Source: Marinobacter similis
GTDB taxonomy: Bacteria > Pseudomonadota > Gammaproteobacteria > Pseudomonadales > Oleiphilaceae
Assembly (NCBI RefSeq): GCF_000830985.1
Contig: NZ_CP007151.1
Coordinates: 2,790,001 to 2,854,000, forward strand
Length of the DNA stretch: 64,000 bases
Direction of reading: 5' to 3'
Position numbers and translations under genes: made by a program. Shown piece by piece: positions 20,299 through 30,389 of the stretch (its first letter is position 1; each line of letters opens with the position of its first letter). The notes under the pieces were generated by a model. The model saw only the letters and a list, made by a program, of their open reading frames with translations, did no database searches and was not told where the DNA came from.

Positions 20299-20826
20299 AT
20301 GGCACGAGGCGTAAACAAAGTCATTCTTATCGGGAACCTTGGTCAGGATCCCGATACCCGTTATACCCCGAACGGCAATGCGGTGGTCAACCTGAACCTT
20401 GCCACTGACGAGAGCTACAAGGATCGTCAGACCGGACAAATGGTGCCAAAAACCGAGTGGCACCGTATTGTGCTGTTCGGAAAAGTGGCCGAAGTGGCGG
20501 GGCAGTACCTGCGCAAGGGTTCCAAGGTCTACATCGAAGGCAAGCTGCAAACCCGGAAGTGGACGAACAAAGAAGGCCAGGACGTCTACACCACCGAAGT
20601 AGTGGTCGATATCAACGGCCAGATGCAGATGCTGGACAGCCGCGGTGAAGGCGGCATGAATCAGGGTGCACCCGCGGGGCGTCCTCAGCAGTCCAATTAC
20701 AACGCACCGGCGCCGCAGCAGAACAACAACCCGCCGCCACAGCAGCAGTCGGGTGGTTATAACCAGCCTTCTCAGGGAAGCATGCCTGAGCCGGTGGACG
20801 ACTTTGATGATGACATCCCCTTCTAG
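20299..20826 (+). CDS. ssb: Single-stranded DNA-binding protein
   Basis: 175 residues. N-terminal OB fold (about 1-110; [22 protein letters not shown]) followed by a disordered glycine/proline/glutamine/asparagine-rich linker and the conserved acidic tip DFDDDIPF that recruits replication and repair proteins. Close to uvrA, as is common. Preceded by a CAGGAG ribosome binding site. Confidence 0.99.
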   Translation: MARGVNKVILIGNLGQDPDTRYTPNGNAVVNLNLATDESYKDRQTGQMVPKTEWHRIVLFGKVAEVAGQYLRKGSKVYIEGKLQTRKWTNKEGQDVYTTEVVVDINGQMQMLDSRGEGGMNQGAPAGRPQQSNYNAPAPQQNNNPPPQQQSGGYNQPSQGSMPEPVDDFDDDIPF

Positions 20827-20838
20827 GAAGGGTTGTAG

Positions 20839-20865
20839 AGGCCTCCGTTTTCGGGGGCCTTTTTG
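20839..20865 (+). terminator. Rho-independent terminator after ssb
   Basis: AGGCCTCCG, TTTT loop, CGGGGGCCT and a T run; nine pairs with one G-T wobble, 13 bases after the ssb stop. Confidence 0.85.
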
Positions 20866-21025
20866 TTAAAGCGGGGCAAAAGCAGGTGAAATTAGCCTAT
20901 AAACGTGGAGTTAGGTCCAGTTTCTAATTTATGATGTCATTTAATGTAACAAGCAGTGCTATTACGCTCTAAAAAATAATAAATTAGGGTCGGCGAATGG
21001 CCCAGCATCTACCTGAAAGACCTTC

Positions 21026-21957
21026 ATGACAAAACGCTCCATTCTTAAGAAGATCACCGATAAATTCAGTGGCTCTAATGGTCACCTGCGCGTCGGGCTT
21101 GAAATTCGACCTGACGGCATAGCCTGGGCGGAAGCTCCGGTACCACCATTCCAGGATTTGGTTTCGAAGATTGTCGGCCGGCCAAGCGTGCGCAGGTGTT
21201 ACAGGATCTCGTTGGTAAGCGCGGTTGGACCGGCGCGATCACTACCCTGGTGTTGCCGCTGGACCAGTATCAGGTGTTCCAGATGGAACGCCCGGATGGT
21301 ATCGACGAATCCGAGTTGAGCGACGCCCTGCGATGGAAGCTGAAAGACCTGCTGGATTTTAGTCCCACCGATGCAGTCTCCGATGTTTTTTCTTTCCCCG
21401 AAGATGCCTCCCGCGGCCGCGGCGAATTGGTCAATGTGGTTGCCGCGCGAAAGTCCCTGGTCAGCGAACTGGTTGCTCTGGTGAATGGCTCTGGCCTGCA
21501 GCTGGAATGCGTGGATATTGCCGAGCTGGCGCTACGTAACCTGGTCAGTCGGTTGGATAACAATCAGCGCGGCGCAGCACTGGTCCATCTGCGGGAGAGT
21601 TATGGCCAGATGGTGGTGTGCCGCGAAGACACCCTGTACTTGTCCCGTCGTCTGGATGTCGCCGCAGAAGATCTGCGCGACGCCGGCCGCCAGGAAAACG
21701 CGGTGCAGTCGCTGGCACTGGAAATGCAGCGATCCCTGGATTATTACGAAAGTCAGTTGGGGCAGGTGCCGCCGGCGATGATCAGGTTGGTGGCTCGCGA
21801 CAGTGCGCTGCCTCTGGCGTCCATGGTGTCCTCTTATGTTGCGGCCGGTGTAGAGATGCTCGATTGGGCGGCGTTGGGGGTCGAACGGCCGGTTGATAGC
21901 CGCTGTCTCCCTGCCTGGAGTGCCAGCCTATCGAAGCAATCGGGGGAGCTGCCATGA
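21026..21957 (+). CDS. mshI: MSHA biogenesis protein MshI (PilM-like), one frameshift
   Basis: About 310 residues after repair. MshI is the actin-like, PilM-type cytoplasmic component of the pilus assembly platform. The N-terminal part (LRVGLEIRPDGIAWAEAPV) loses its frame near 21147 and continues as GFGFEDCRPAKRAQVLQDLVGKRGW; one missing base explains it. The body is PilM-like (ELSDALRWKLKDLLDF, LVHLRESYGQMVVCRE). First gene of the msh locus; its stop overlaps the next start by four bases (ATGA). No mshH gene lies upstream. Confidence 0.85.
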
Positions 21958-22559
21958 CCCAGCAAGTGAATTTGTACACCCAGGAGCTAAGGCCCCGGAA
22001 GGAAACCCTGCAGGCCGGCGCACTGGCAGCTCTGGTGGCCGTTTTGGTGGTTGCGCTTGGAGTTGCTTCAGCGTTTGTCCGCTACCAGAACAGCGAGCTT
22101 GAAGCGCGGGTAAGCGCACTGGAATCGCAGACCCAGACTCTGGAGCAGAATGTGGTCGAACTGTCAGAGCGTGTCAGTGCCCGGCAACCCGCACCAGAAA
22201 TCCAGGACGCGCTGGATCGAGTTACTGAAACTCTGGCCCGTCGTCAAAAACTGCTCGAGAGAGTGGAGGGCCTGATCCTGAATGATGGCGGACGATTCTC
22301 TCCCCAAATGGCGGCGCTGGCCCGGCAAATCCCGAAGGATGTCTGGTTGACCGGCATCCGGCTCGATGCCCAGCCGTCGCTGGTGACTATCGAGGGTCGA
22401 GCGCGTTCAGGTGCGCTGGTGCCAACCTACCTTGAGAATCTTGGAAACGAGCCGGTCTTTACCGGGCAGACATTTGGTGCCTTTCGGCTGACGCGGCCCG
22501 AAGAGGGCCGCTGGATTGAATTCCATGTGGCCACGGAACGGGCAGGGGAGAACAACTGA
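21954..22559 (+). CDS. PilN-domain MSHA biogenesis protein
   Basis: 201 residues with a short cytoplasmic N terminus (MTQQVNLYTQELRPRKE, the PilN-type motif that binds the PilM-like partner), one membrane segment at about 24-44, a coiled coil at about 45-85 (ESQTQTLEQNVVELSERV), and a PilN-like domain. It occupies the mshI2 position of Shewanella-type loci. Coupled to its neighbours on both sides (ATGA and TGATG overlaps). Confidence 0.8.
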   Translation: MTQQVNLYTQELRPRKETLQAGALAALVAVLVVALGVASAFVRYQNSELEARVSALESQTQTLEQNVVELSERVSARQPAPEIQDALDRVTETLARRQKLLERVEGLILNDGGRFSPQMAALARQIPKDVWLTGIRLDAQPSLVTIEGRARSGALVPTYLENLGNEPVFTGQTFGAFRLTRPEEGRWIEFHVATERAGENN

Positions 22560-23260
22560 TGGCAACTTCCTGGCGCGATTCTTTGCAATCCGGTGCCGAC
22601 CTGTTTAATGAGCGGCCGATACGGGAACGGGCACTGATCACCGTTACCCTGCTGGTGTTGATGTTGTTTATCGGCTGGGAGCTGGCCATTACCCCGGCCA
22701 TGAATCAGCAGGACCGGCTCGAATCCCGGCTCGGCACACTGTCGGCCAACAGGGACAGCCTGTTGGCGCAGCAGCAGGGCCTGACCAATCAGCTGGCTTC
22801 CGACCCGTCCGAGACGTTGAGAGATCAACTGGACGCACGGCAGAAACGACTGGAGCGGCTGGATCGCCAGATTGCCGATGCCACCGGCAAGCTGATTGCG
22901 CCCAGGGCGATGGTGTCCCTGCTCAAAGACATGCTGGCGGCGCAGGCGTCGCTGGAACTCCAGACATTTGAATTAAAGACGCCGACGCCGGTGTACGGCC
23001 CAGGGGCTGAAGGGGCAGATGCCAAGACGACAGCTGCCGAACAGGAAAAGCAAGGTGGCCCGCTGCTGTATGCTCATGATGTGGAGCTCAGCATTCTGGG
23101 CAGCTATCTGGACGTGCTGGCGTATCTCAAGCGTCTCGAGGGCCTCGATAACCGGCTTGGTTGGGTGGTGTTCGAATACGATGCGGAAAACTGGCCAGCG
23201 GGTGAGGCTATTATCCGGGTTCGGACGCTCAGTCTTGAACCAGCCTGGTTGGGGGTGTGA
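22559..23260 (+). CDS. mshJ: MSHA biogenesis protein MshJ (PilO/GspM-like)
   Basis: 233 residues: one N-terminal membrane segment (about residues 22-42, ALITVTLLVLMLFIGWELAI), a coiled coil at about 48-110, and a periplasmic ferredoxin-like domain. This fits the PilO/GspM class that aligns the inner-membrane complex with the secretin. Follows the PilN-like gene with a one-base overlap and precedes mshK, the expected order. Confidence 0.8.
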   Translation: MATSWRDSLQSGADLFNERPIRERALITVTLLVLMLFIGWELAITPAMNQQDRLESRLGTLSANRDSLLAQQQGLTNQLASDPSETLRDQLDARQKRLERLDRQIADATGKLIAPRAMVSLLKDMLAAQASLELQTFELKTPTPVYGPGAEGADAKTTAAEQEKQGGPLLYAHDVELSILGSYLDVLAYLKRLEGLDNRLGWVVFEYDAENWPAGEAIIRVRTLSLEPAWLGV

Positions 23261-23261
23261 C

Positions 23262-23609
23262 ATGATTCGATCGAACACGGGCAGTCGGCTCTGGTTCGCC
23301 CTGATGCTGTTAGGATGCGGCTTTGGATTGGCGGCGCCGGCCTCTGCACTCCAGGATCCAACCCGGCCCCCTGGCTTTAATGACGCACCGGCAAAAGCCG
23401 CGCCCCTGGCCGACCTTGCCCTGCAGTCTATTCTGGTAGGCGCGGAGCGTCGGGTTGCTGTTATTAATGGCGAGCCCCGTGCCGAGGGCCAGTCCTTCGA
23501 TGGCATCCGTGTGCGCAGAATCCATCGGGACCGGGTTGAGGTTATCGACCGCGGGCGCGTTCGCACGCTGTATCTCGACAAGCTACCGCAGGTACGCAGA
23601 ACCCAATGA
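23262..23609 (+). CDS. mshK: MSHA biogenesis protein MshK
   Basis: 115 residues with a signal-like N-terminal hydrophobic segment (about 10-28) followed by DPTRPPG, a motif of PilP/GspC-like pilus proteins, and a small domain (LQSILVGAERRVAVINGE). It probably links inner-membrane components to the secretin MshL. Assigned chiefly by position and the DPTRPP motif. Overlaps mshL by four bases. Confidence 0.75.
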   Translation: MIRSNTGSRLWFALMLLGCGFGLAAPASALQDPTRPPGFNDAPAKAAPLADLALQSILVGAERRVAVINGEPRAEGQSFDGIRVRRIHRDRVEVIDRGRVRTLYLDKLPQVRRTQ

Positions 23610-25336
23610 CCAATGAACGGAAAATCATGACTTCGATGAGACCAATGGCTGTCCTGCTGATCGCAGCGACCCTGACGGCGTGCAGTAACAATCCGCTCAT
23701 GCGTACATCCAATGCGACGTCGACCGATGTGGCTGATGACATTGAACGCAGTTTGGCTGAGGCCGAGCGGCAGTCGGTAGCCGCCGATGTTGCTGACAAT
23801 AAGTCCGCAGCTCTGCCTGCCGAGGTCAGTGCGGCTCTGTTGCCTCCTTTGTCTCAGGGCCAGGACCTGGACGAACGGTTTGATGTGAATGCCAGCGGCA
23901 TTCCCGCAGGCAGTTTCTTCGAATCCCTGGTGGATGGCACCCGCTACAACGTGGTGGTTTATCCGGGGGTCGAAGCAGTCATTGATCTGCGACTGCGGGA
24001 TGTGACGGTACCCGATGTTATGGACATTGCTGCCGACCTCTACGGTCTGGATATCCAGCGCAGTGGTCGGTTGTACAAAGTGAATGGCGACCGGGTTCAG
24101 ACCCGGATGTTCCCGATCGACTACCTGCACTTCAAACGCAAAGGTGGCTCGGAAACCCGGGTTAGTTCCGGTCAGGTGAGCGGAACCCAGAGCAACAACG
24201 GAAATTCCTCCAACGGTGTGGACGATAACCGCGGTAGCGAGACTCGAAACCTGGTGGGCACCACCATCTCTACGGCAACGGAATCGGACTTCTGGTCCGA
24301 CATTGATCAGGCCTTGAGCATGATCATCGGTCGTGCCGACGATAGCCAGGTGATCGTTAATCCCGGAGCCGGCCTGGTGATGGTTCGTGCCGGTGCCGAC
24401 GATTTGCGTCTGGTGGAAGAATACCTTCGCCGCACTGAACTGATCATGCAGCGCCAAGTGGTGCTTGAGGCGAAAATCCTCGAGATCATTCTCAACGAAG
24501 GCTACCAGCAGGGCATCAACTGGTCTGATCTGCAAAGCGCTTCCAGCGTTACTGACTCCGACGGCCTGCCCGAAGATTTTACGGCCCAGGCGTTGAGCGG
24601 GCAGGTGATCCGGACCTCCGACATTGGCGGCCTGTTCTCGGCAAGCGTTCGCGCCGGAGACTTCACCGCACTCATCGAGTTGCTGGGTGAGCAGGGTAAT
24701 GTGCAGATTCTCTCCAGCCCGAGGATTTCTACGGTCAATAACCAGAAGGCAGTGATCAAGGTCGGCACTGACGAGTTCTTCGTCACTGATATCGACTTTG
24801 ATGATGACAATTCTGCCGTGACAGGCGCCGACAGTACCTCCACTTCGGTAGAGCTGACGCCATTCTTCTCCGGAATTTCCCTGGATGTCACGCCGCAGAT
24901 TTCCGAATCCGGCAGCATCACCCTGCACGTTCACCCCTCGGTGACCGAAGTGGACGACCAGAACAAAGTCATCACCATTGGTGAGCGCGATGTCACCCTG
25001 CCGCTGGCGATCAGCACCGTGCGGGAAACTGACAGTGTGATCCGCGCTGAAAGCGGCCAGATTGTGGTCATCGGCGGCCTGATCCAGAACAGCAGTGAAG
25101 ACACCAACTCGGCGGTGCCGTTCTTCAGCGACATCCCGGTAGTGGGTGAGCTGTTCAAGCAGCGCCGGTTCAAATCCCAAAAAAGCGAACTGGTTATCCT
25201 GTTGCGCCCGGTGGTCTCAGAACCTGCTCGAGTTACCGCGGACATTGCGGCCAGCCGTGAGCGCATGAATGTGCTCCGCGAGCTGCTGCAATCGTCGAAA
25301 TCTGTTACCCCGGAACCGGAGAAAGCCCGTCGCTAG
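23606..25336 (+). CDS. mshL: MSHA outer-membrane secretin MshL
   Basis: 576 residues. A lipoprotein signal (LIAATLTAC, lipidated cysteine at about residue 27) is followed by N-terminal secretin domains, a serine/glycine/asparagine-rich linker near residues 190-215, and the C-terminal GspD/PilQ secretin domain (VLEAKILEIILNEGYQQGINW, QILSSPRISTVNNQKAVIKVG, VIGGLIQNSSE). It forms the pore through which the pilus passes. In-frame ATG codons at 23627 and 23636 are possible alternative starts; the first is kept since it overlaps the mshK stop. Confidence 0.95.
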   Translation: MTNERKIMTSMRPMAVLLIAATLTACSNNPLMRTSNATSTDVADDIERSLAEAERQSVAADVADNKSAALPAEVSAALLPPLSQGQDLDERFDVNASGIPAGSFFESLVDGTRYNVVVYPGVEAVIDLRLRDVTVPDVMDIAADLYGLDIQRSGRLYKVNGDRVQTRMFPIDYLHFKRKGGSETRVSSGQVSGTQSNNGNSSNGVDDNRGSETRNLVGTTISTATESDFWSDIDQALSMIIGRADDSQVIVNPGAGLVMVRAGADDLRLVEEYLRRTELIMQRQVVLEAKILEIILNEGYQQGINWSDLQSASSVTDSDGLPEDFTAQALSGQVIRTSDIGGLFSASVRAGDFTALIELLGEQGNVQILSSPRISTVNNQKAVIKVGTDEFFVTDIDFDDDNSAVTGADSTSTSVELTPFFSGISLDVTPQISESGSITLHVHPSVTEVDDQNKVITIGERDVTLPLAISTVRETDSVIRAESGQIVVIGGLIQNSSEDTNSAVPFFSDIPVVGELFKQRRFKSQKSELVILLRPVVSEPARVTADIAASRERMNVLRELLQSSKSVTPEPEKARR

Positions 25337-25337
25337 C

Positions 25338-26177
25338 ATGTACGAAGCCCATTTCGGACTGCAGGAAGCACCGTTCGCATTGACGCCCAACACCCGTTAT
25401 TTTTTGCGGGCGCCCAGCCATAGTGATGCGTTGGAGTTGCTGTTGGTGGCGTTGAGTGAGCGCGAAGGCTTTATCAAGATCACCGGCGAAGTCGGCACCG
25501 GCAAAACCCTGCTGTGCCGATTGCTGCTGAATGAGCTGGAACAGAAAGCGCATACCGCTTACATCCCGAACCCGCACCTGGATCCCGACACCCTGTACGA
25601 AGCGGTCGCTGAGGAATTGGGGGTTGATGTCTCGGCCTGTGCCAACACTCATCAGATCCTGAAAGCCCTGAACGAAAAGCTTATTGGCCTGGCGATGGGG
25701 CAGAAACAGGTGGTGCTTGTCATAGACGAAGCCCAGGCAATGCCGGAGGCCACCATTGAGGCCCTTCGGTTGCTGACCAACCTTGAGACCGAGAGCGTAC
25801 GGCTGCTGCAAATCGTTCTGTTCGGGCAACCGGAGCTGGACGCCCTGCTGCAGAAAGACAGCCTGCGCCAGTTGCGCCAGCGCATTACTTTCCATTACCG
25901 GCTAGCCCCGCTGGATCGACAGTCGGTGGCCCAGTACCTGCGCCACCGCGTGTCTCTGGCTGGCTATAACGGCGGTGACCTGTTCTCAGCTGCGGCGTTG
26001 CGTCTGATTACCCGATCGTCTGGAGGCATTCCCAGGTTGGTGAACATACTGGCGCATAAGGCCATGCTGTCCGCCTGGGGCGTGGGTGATCGGCAGGTGA
26101 ATCGTCGGCACGTGGCCCGGGCGATTCGCGACACGGAAAGCGTCCGGTATCCCGGCTTGTTGGCGAGGTGGCTATGA
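25338..26177 (+). CDS. mshM: MSHA AAA ATPase MshM (ExeA-like)
   Basis: 279 residues. Starts MYEAHFGLQEAPFALTPNTRYF, typical of ExeA/MshM ATPases, with Walker A GEVGTGKT near residue 50 and Walker B VLVIDEAQ near residue 125. Members of this family help install secretins through the peptidoglycan. The ATG after the mshL stop is used; the frame opens earlier within mshL. The mshN start overlaps its end. Confidence 0.92.
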   Translation: MYEAHFGLQEAPFALTPNTRYFLRAPSHSDALELLLVALSEREGFIKITGEVGTGKTLLCRLLLNELEQKAHTAYIPNPHLDPDTLYEAVAEELGVDVSACANTHQILKALNEKLIGLAMGQKQVVLVIDEAQAMPEATIEALRLLTNLETESVRLLQIVLFGQPELDALLQKDSLRQLRQRITFHYRLAPLDRQSVAQYLRHRVSLAGYNGGDLFSAAALRLITRSSGGIPRLVNILAHKAMLSAWGVGDRQVNRRHVARAIRDTESVRYPGLLARWL

Positions 26178-27386
26178 GTCTGCTCAATGATGCTCTGCGA
26201 GCCGCCGAACAGCGTCAGGGCCGCCCGGATGTTTCGACTGCCTACACCGGTCAGGTAAATCGTCAGCCCGCGGCTCATCGCTGGTTGGTTCCGGTTATGG
26301 CGTTACTGCTGGTCATTCTTGTGGTCGTCGCTGTGTATGGCTATTTCTTCCGTGCACCGGTTACCCAAAGTCAGGTCACAGAGCGCACCGAAAATGCGCA
26401 AAACGAGACTGCGGATGAACCGATGCCCGCAGAAACCCCAGTAGTGTCGAAGCAAGTGAGCGACCCTGCGCCGAAAGCAGAACCCGAATCCGAACTCGCG
26501 CAAACGCCTGAACCGAAGCGATGCTGGCAGCGAATTCAGATGATAGCCCAGTATCTGACACGGCGCCGGCGTCAGAAGCCACCCGCCCAGAGCCCGAAGC
26601 TGTCTCCCCAGAGCCACAAGCCGAGCCTGAGATTACCGACACTGCGCCGATATTAACGCAACCAGCGCCACAGCCACGCGCGCCATCCAATAAAGCTGAG
26701 GCAAAACGCCAGCCTGAGGAACCTGCAAAGATAGCCTCCCAGCCGGCTGAACCGACGCCGGAGCCCGAGCTCGAATCTGCAGGGGCTCAGGCGCCGGCGG
26801 TCAAACAGGTTCGCGAGACCGCGGAGACCATCGATCTGCGGGTGAGCCGGGAAATTGCCCGGCTGCTGCGAGCGGGTGAATCGAGAGCGGCTGAACAGAG
26901 ACTAACGGACGTGGCCTCTGATCAAGTGGCACCGGTGAGTCGGGGCGTCTACGCTCGGGCCATGTTGGTGCAGGATTCTCCAGGGCGGGCGCTGCCTTGG
27001 GTCTCCGGCGAGGAAGCCAGGGCTTCCCTGAGTTACGTTTGCTAAGAGCCCGGGCATTGCTGTCGATGGGCCGGTTGAATGAAGCCGTGACTACCTTGTC
27101 CCAGGATGTTCCGCCGGTGGCTGACAACATTGAGTACCGGATTACGCTAGCCACCCTGACGCAGCAAGCCGGCCAGAACGTTGAAGCGGCACGGCACTGG
27201 TCAGCGTTGATTGCCGTAGACGACAGCCAGCCAGCCTGGTGGGTCGGCCTTGCCATAGCCCTGGAAGCAGGGGGGCAGGCTGCTGGCGCCTTGAAGGCTT
27301 ACACACAGGCGGCCCAGCTGCCCGGTTTGTCGCCGTCGCTGGCGGACTATGTTCGTAACCGTATGACACTTTTGCAGGCAGGATAG
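26174..27386 (+). CDS. mshN: MSHA biogenesis protein MshN, two frameshifts
   Basis: About 404 residues after repair. N terminus MSLLNDALRAAEQRQ, typical of MshN/ExeB-like proteins, one membrane segment at about 38-60, then a long proline/glutamate-rich periplasmic linker and a C-terminal TPR-like region (LRARALLSMGRLNEAVTTL, QNVEAARHWSALIAVD). The frame shifts near 26518 (in the linker) and near 27007 (before FPELRLLRARALL); each is a loss of one base. It likely works with MshM and the secretin. The breaks are presumably errors, but the linker is poorly conserved and should be checked. Confidence 0.8.
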
Positions 27387-27388
27387 AG

Positions 27389-29155
27389 ATGACGGAGCAC
27401 AAGAAAAAAATCCGCATAGGTGACCTGCTGGTCCAGAATGATGTCATCACTGAACAACAGCTGATGACCGCTCTGCGGGAACAGAAGAACACCGGGCGCA
27501 AGCTAGGCCGTACCCTGATTGATCTGGGCTACGTGGATGAAGATAACCTGCTCAACATCCTGTCCCGGCAGCTTGAGGTTCCCTTTGTTCAGCTGCGGCA
27601 CTACCAGTTCGATAATGAGCTGGTGAAAAAACTGCCGGAAGCGATGGCCCGACGTTTCCGCAGTATTGTGCTGGCGGAGCAGAGTGGCGACCTGCTGGTT
27701 GGCATGGCCGACCCCCTCGACATTTTCGCTTACGACGAGCTGGTTCGAATTCTCAAGCAGCCAATCAGGCAGGCGGTGGTGCGGGAGAGTGAACTGCTCA
27801 GCACCATTGATCTGGTTTACCGTCGTACCGAGGAAATTGCCTCGCTGGCGGAAGAATTGGAAGACGAGCTAGGCGATGATGCCTTTGACCTGGCCGACTT
27901 GTCCGCCGAGTCCGAAAGCACCGAAGCGCCAGTGGTCAAGCTGCTGCAAACGTTGTTCGAAGATGCGGTGCAGGCCCGCAGTTCCGATATTCATATCGAG
28001 CCCGATGAAACCGTGGTCCGGATCCGTCAGCGGGTCGATGGCGTCCTTCAGGAGCAGGTGATGAAGGAAAAGCGCGTCAACGCCGCGCTGGTCCTGCGTC
28101 TGAAACTGATGGCAGGGCTGAACATTTCGGAAAAGCGACTGCCCCAGGATGGCCGATTCAATATTCGTGTGAAAGGACGAAGTATCGACGTGCGGATCTC
28201 CACCATGCCGGTCCAGTATGGCGAATCGGTGGTGATGCGACTGCTGGATCAGAGCCAGGGCATGTTGAACCTGGATGCCACAGGCATGCCGGCGGAGCTA
28301 ATGGAACGGTTCCGCCGCATGATCCACAAGCCTCACGGCATGATTCTGGTCACCGGGCCGACCGGTAGCGGTAAGACCACCACACTTTACGGCGCGCTGA
28401 GTGAGCTGAACCGACCGGAAGTGAAAATCATCACTGCAGAAGACCCTGTGGAATACCGATTGCCGCGAATCACCCAGGTTCAGGTGAACCCGAAAATCGG
28501 ACTGGAATTTGCCGGCGTTTTGCGTTCTGCGCTGCGTCAGGATCCCGATGTCATTCTGGTGGGCGAGATGCGTGACCAGGAAACCGTGGATATCGGGCTC
28601 CGCGCCGCCATGACCGGTCACCTTGTACTCTCAACCCTGCACACCAACGACTCCATCAGCAGCGCCATGCGCCTGATTGATATGGGCGCACAACCCTTCC
28701 TGGTAGCCAGCTCACTGCTGGGTGTGGTTGCCCAGCGCCTGGTGCGGCGGATCTGTGAGAACTGTTCCGAAACCTATGAGCCCACCGATCAGGAACAGAT
28801 CTGGCTGGACAGCTTTGATCTCGACCCTCTGGATCGGGAGGCCGGTTTTGTTCATGGGCGAGGCTGCTATCAGTGCAGTAATACCGGCTACAAAGGCCGT
28901 GTCGGTGTCTACGAGCTGCTTGAAATGAACGAATCCATGCTTGACGCCTTGCGTCGCCAGGACGTTTCCGGATTCACTCGAGCGGCTCGCCAGGGCGAGC
29001 TTTACCGCCCGCTTGGCCATTGCGCCATGGATTATGCCTTGCAAGGGGTAACCACCCTGGAAGAGGTAGCCCGTGTGGCCGCAACCTCGGAAAGCGACTT
29101 TGAAGACACTGCCGAAGTGCCACTCCTGGGTGAGCCTGAGGGGAGCATCGTCTGA
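27389..29155 (+). CDS. mshE: MSHA pilus extension ATPase MshE
   Basis: 588 residues. N-terminal MshEN domain with two 24-residue motifs (residues 9-32 RIGDLL and so on; 38-61 KLGRTL and so on) separated by five residues, the arrangement that binds cyclic di-GMP in Vibrio MshE. The C-terminal GspE-type ATPase has Walker A GPTGSGKTT (about residue 325), Asp box, Walker B and His box, plus a CxxC pair set (CENC, CYQC) for zinc. It powers pilus extension. ATGA overlap with mshG. Confidence 0.95.
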   Translation: MTEHKKKIRIGDLLVQNDVITEQQLMTALREQKNTGRKLGRTLIDLGYVDEDNLLNILSRQLEVPFVQLRHYQFDNELVKKLPEAMARRFRSIVLAEQSGDLLVGMADPLDIFAYDELVRILKQPIRQAVVRESELLSTIDLVYRRTEEIASLAEELEDELGDDAFDLADLSAESESTEAPVVKLLQTLFEDAVQARSSDIHIEPDETVVRIRQRVDGVLQEQVMKEKRVNAALVLRLKLMAGLNISEKRLPQDGRFNIRVKGRSIDVRISTMPVQYGESVVMRLLDQSQGMLNLDATGMPAELMERFRRMIHKPHGMILVTGPTGSGKTTTLYGALSELNRPEVKIITAEDPVEYRLPRITQVQVNPKIGLEFAGVLRSALRQDPDVILVGEMRDQETVDIGLRAAMTGHLVLSTLHTNDSISSAMRLIDMGAQPFLVASSLLGVVAQRLVRRICENCSETYEPTDQEQIWLDSFDLDPLDREAGFVHGRGCYQCSNTGYKGRVGVYELLEMNESMLDALRRQDVSGFTRAARQGELYRPLGHCAMDYALQGVTTLEEVARVAATSESDFEDTAEVPLLGEPEGSIV

Positions 29156-30384
29156 TGCAGTTCAGGTACCGGGGCAAGGATGATCGCGGAACTCTGCAGC
29201 AGGGGTCGCTGGTGGCGGCCAGTGCGGATGCGGTAGCTTCGGAATTGGTGCGTCGGGGCATTACCCCGCTCACCATTCGCGAGCAGCACGAGCAAGCGTC
29301 CTTGATCGATCGGCTGAACAAGATGCCGCTGTTCCGGCAGAAGGTCACGCTGGATGAGCTCATCGTTTTTTGCCGCCAGATGTACGCTCTTACCAAAGCC
29401 GGCATACCGCTGATTCGCACTATGCGTGGGTTGGCCGATACCACCCGGTCACCGGTGCTGGCGGAAGTGCTGGAGGATGTTACCTCCAGGCTGGAAGGCG
29501 GCACCACCATGGCGACTGCCATGCAGGCGCACCCGGACGTGTTTTCGGAGTTGTTCATCTCCATGATCCACGTAGGTGAAAACACCGGTATGTTGGACGA
29601 CGCCTTCAAGCGGCTGTCGGAGATCCTGGAGCTGGAGCGAGACACAAAACGCCGGCTCAAGCAGGCTCTGCGTTACCCCACATTTGTGGTGGTTGCCTTG
29701 CTGGCCGCGCTGATGGTGGTGAACTTTCTGGTCATCCCAAAATTCGCTGCGGTGTTCAATAAGCTGGGCGCGGACTTGCCATTCCTGACGCAGGTACTGG
29801 TAGGCACCTCGAATTTCCTGATTGGTTATTGGTACGTGATGCTGTTTGCGGTCGCCGCGGGTGGCCTTCTGTTGCGCCAGTGGAAGCGCACGGAGCAGGG
29901 CGAGTTGACCTGGGACAGGTATAAATTGCGAATGCCAGTCATTGGTCCGTTGTTGGAGCTAATAACGTTGAGCCGGTTCGCTCGCAACTTTGCCTCCATG
30001 CTGGCGGCGGGCATGCCGGTAACCACCGCTTTGACTGTGGTGGCAGATGCCACAGACAATGCCTGGATATCCAAGCACATCAAAGACATGCGATTAGGCA
30101 TCGAGCGCGGCGAAAGCCTGTTGCGTACCGCTCGTCAAAGTGGCATGTTCACGCCCCTGATCCTACAGATGATTGCCGTGGGAGAAGAAACTGGTTCCGT
30201 GGATGACATGCTCAACAATGTTGCCGATTTCTACGACGAAGACGTGGATTACGGCCTCAAACGGCTGGCGGAATCTATTGAGCCGATCCTTATCGTGGCC
30301 ATGGGTGTGTTGGTGCTGATTCTCGCACTGGGCGTGTTCCTGCCGATCTGGGACTTGGGAGCCGCCGCCATGGGGCGGGGCTAG
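29155..30384 (+). CDS. mshG: MSHA inner-membrane platform protein MshG
   Basis: 409 residues of the PilC/GspF family: two repeated cytoplasmic helical domains and three membrane segments near residues 175-195, 220-240 and 380-400. Motifs: FCRQMYALTKAGIPLIRTMRGL (residues about 73-94) and its repeat FARNFASMLAAGMPVTTAL. It couples the MshE motor to the pilin. Intact, follows mshE with one-base overlap. Confidence 0.94.
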   Translation: MQFRYRGKDDRGTLQQGSLVAASADAVASELVRRGITPLTIREQHEQASLIDRLNKMPLFRQKVTLDELIVFCRQMYALTKAGIPLIRTMRGLADTTRSPVLAEVLEDVTSRLEGGTTMATAMQAHPDVFSELFISMIHVGENTGMLDDAFKRLSEILELERDTKRRLKQALRYPTFVVVALLAALMVVNFLVIPKFAAVFNKLGADLPFLTQVLVGTSNFLIGYWYVMLFAVAAGGLLLRQWKRTEQGELTWDRYKLRMPVIGPLLELITLSRFARNFASMLAAGMPVTTALTVVADATDNAWISKHIKDMRLGIERGESLLRTARQSGMFTPLILQMIAVGEETGSVDDMLNNVADFYDEDVDYGLKRLAESIEPILIVAMGVLVLILALGVFLPIWDLGAAAMGRG

Positions 30385-30389
30385 GAATA

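Noticed and set aside
22973..25180. 735-codon open frame antisense to mshL
   Set aside because: It is the mirror of a well-conserved secretin in a GC-rich genome; the translation shows no recognisable domain and no start signals.
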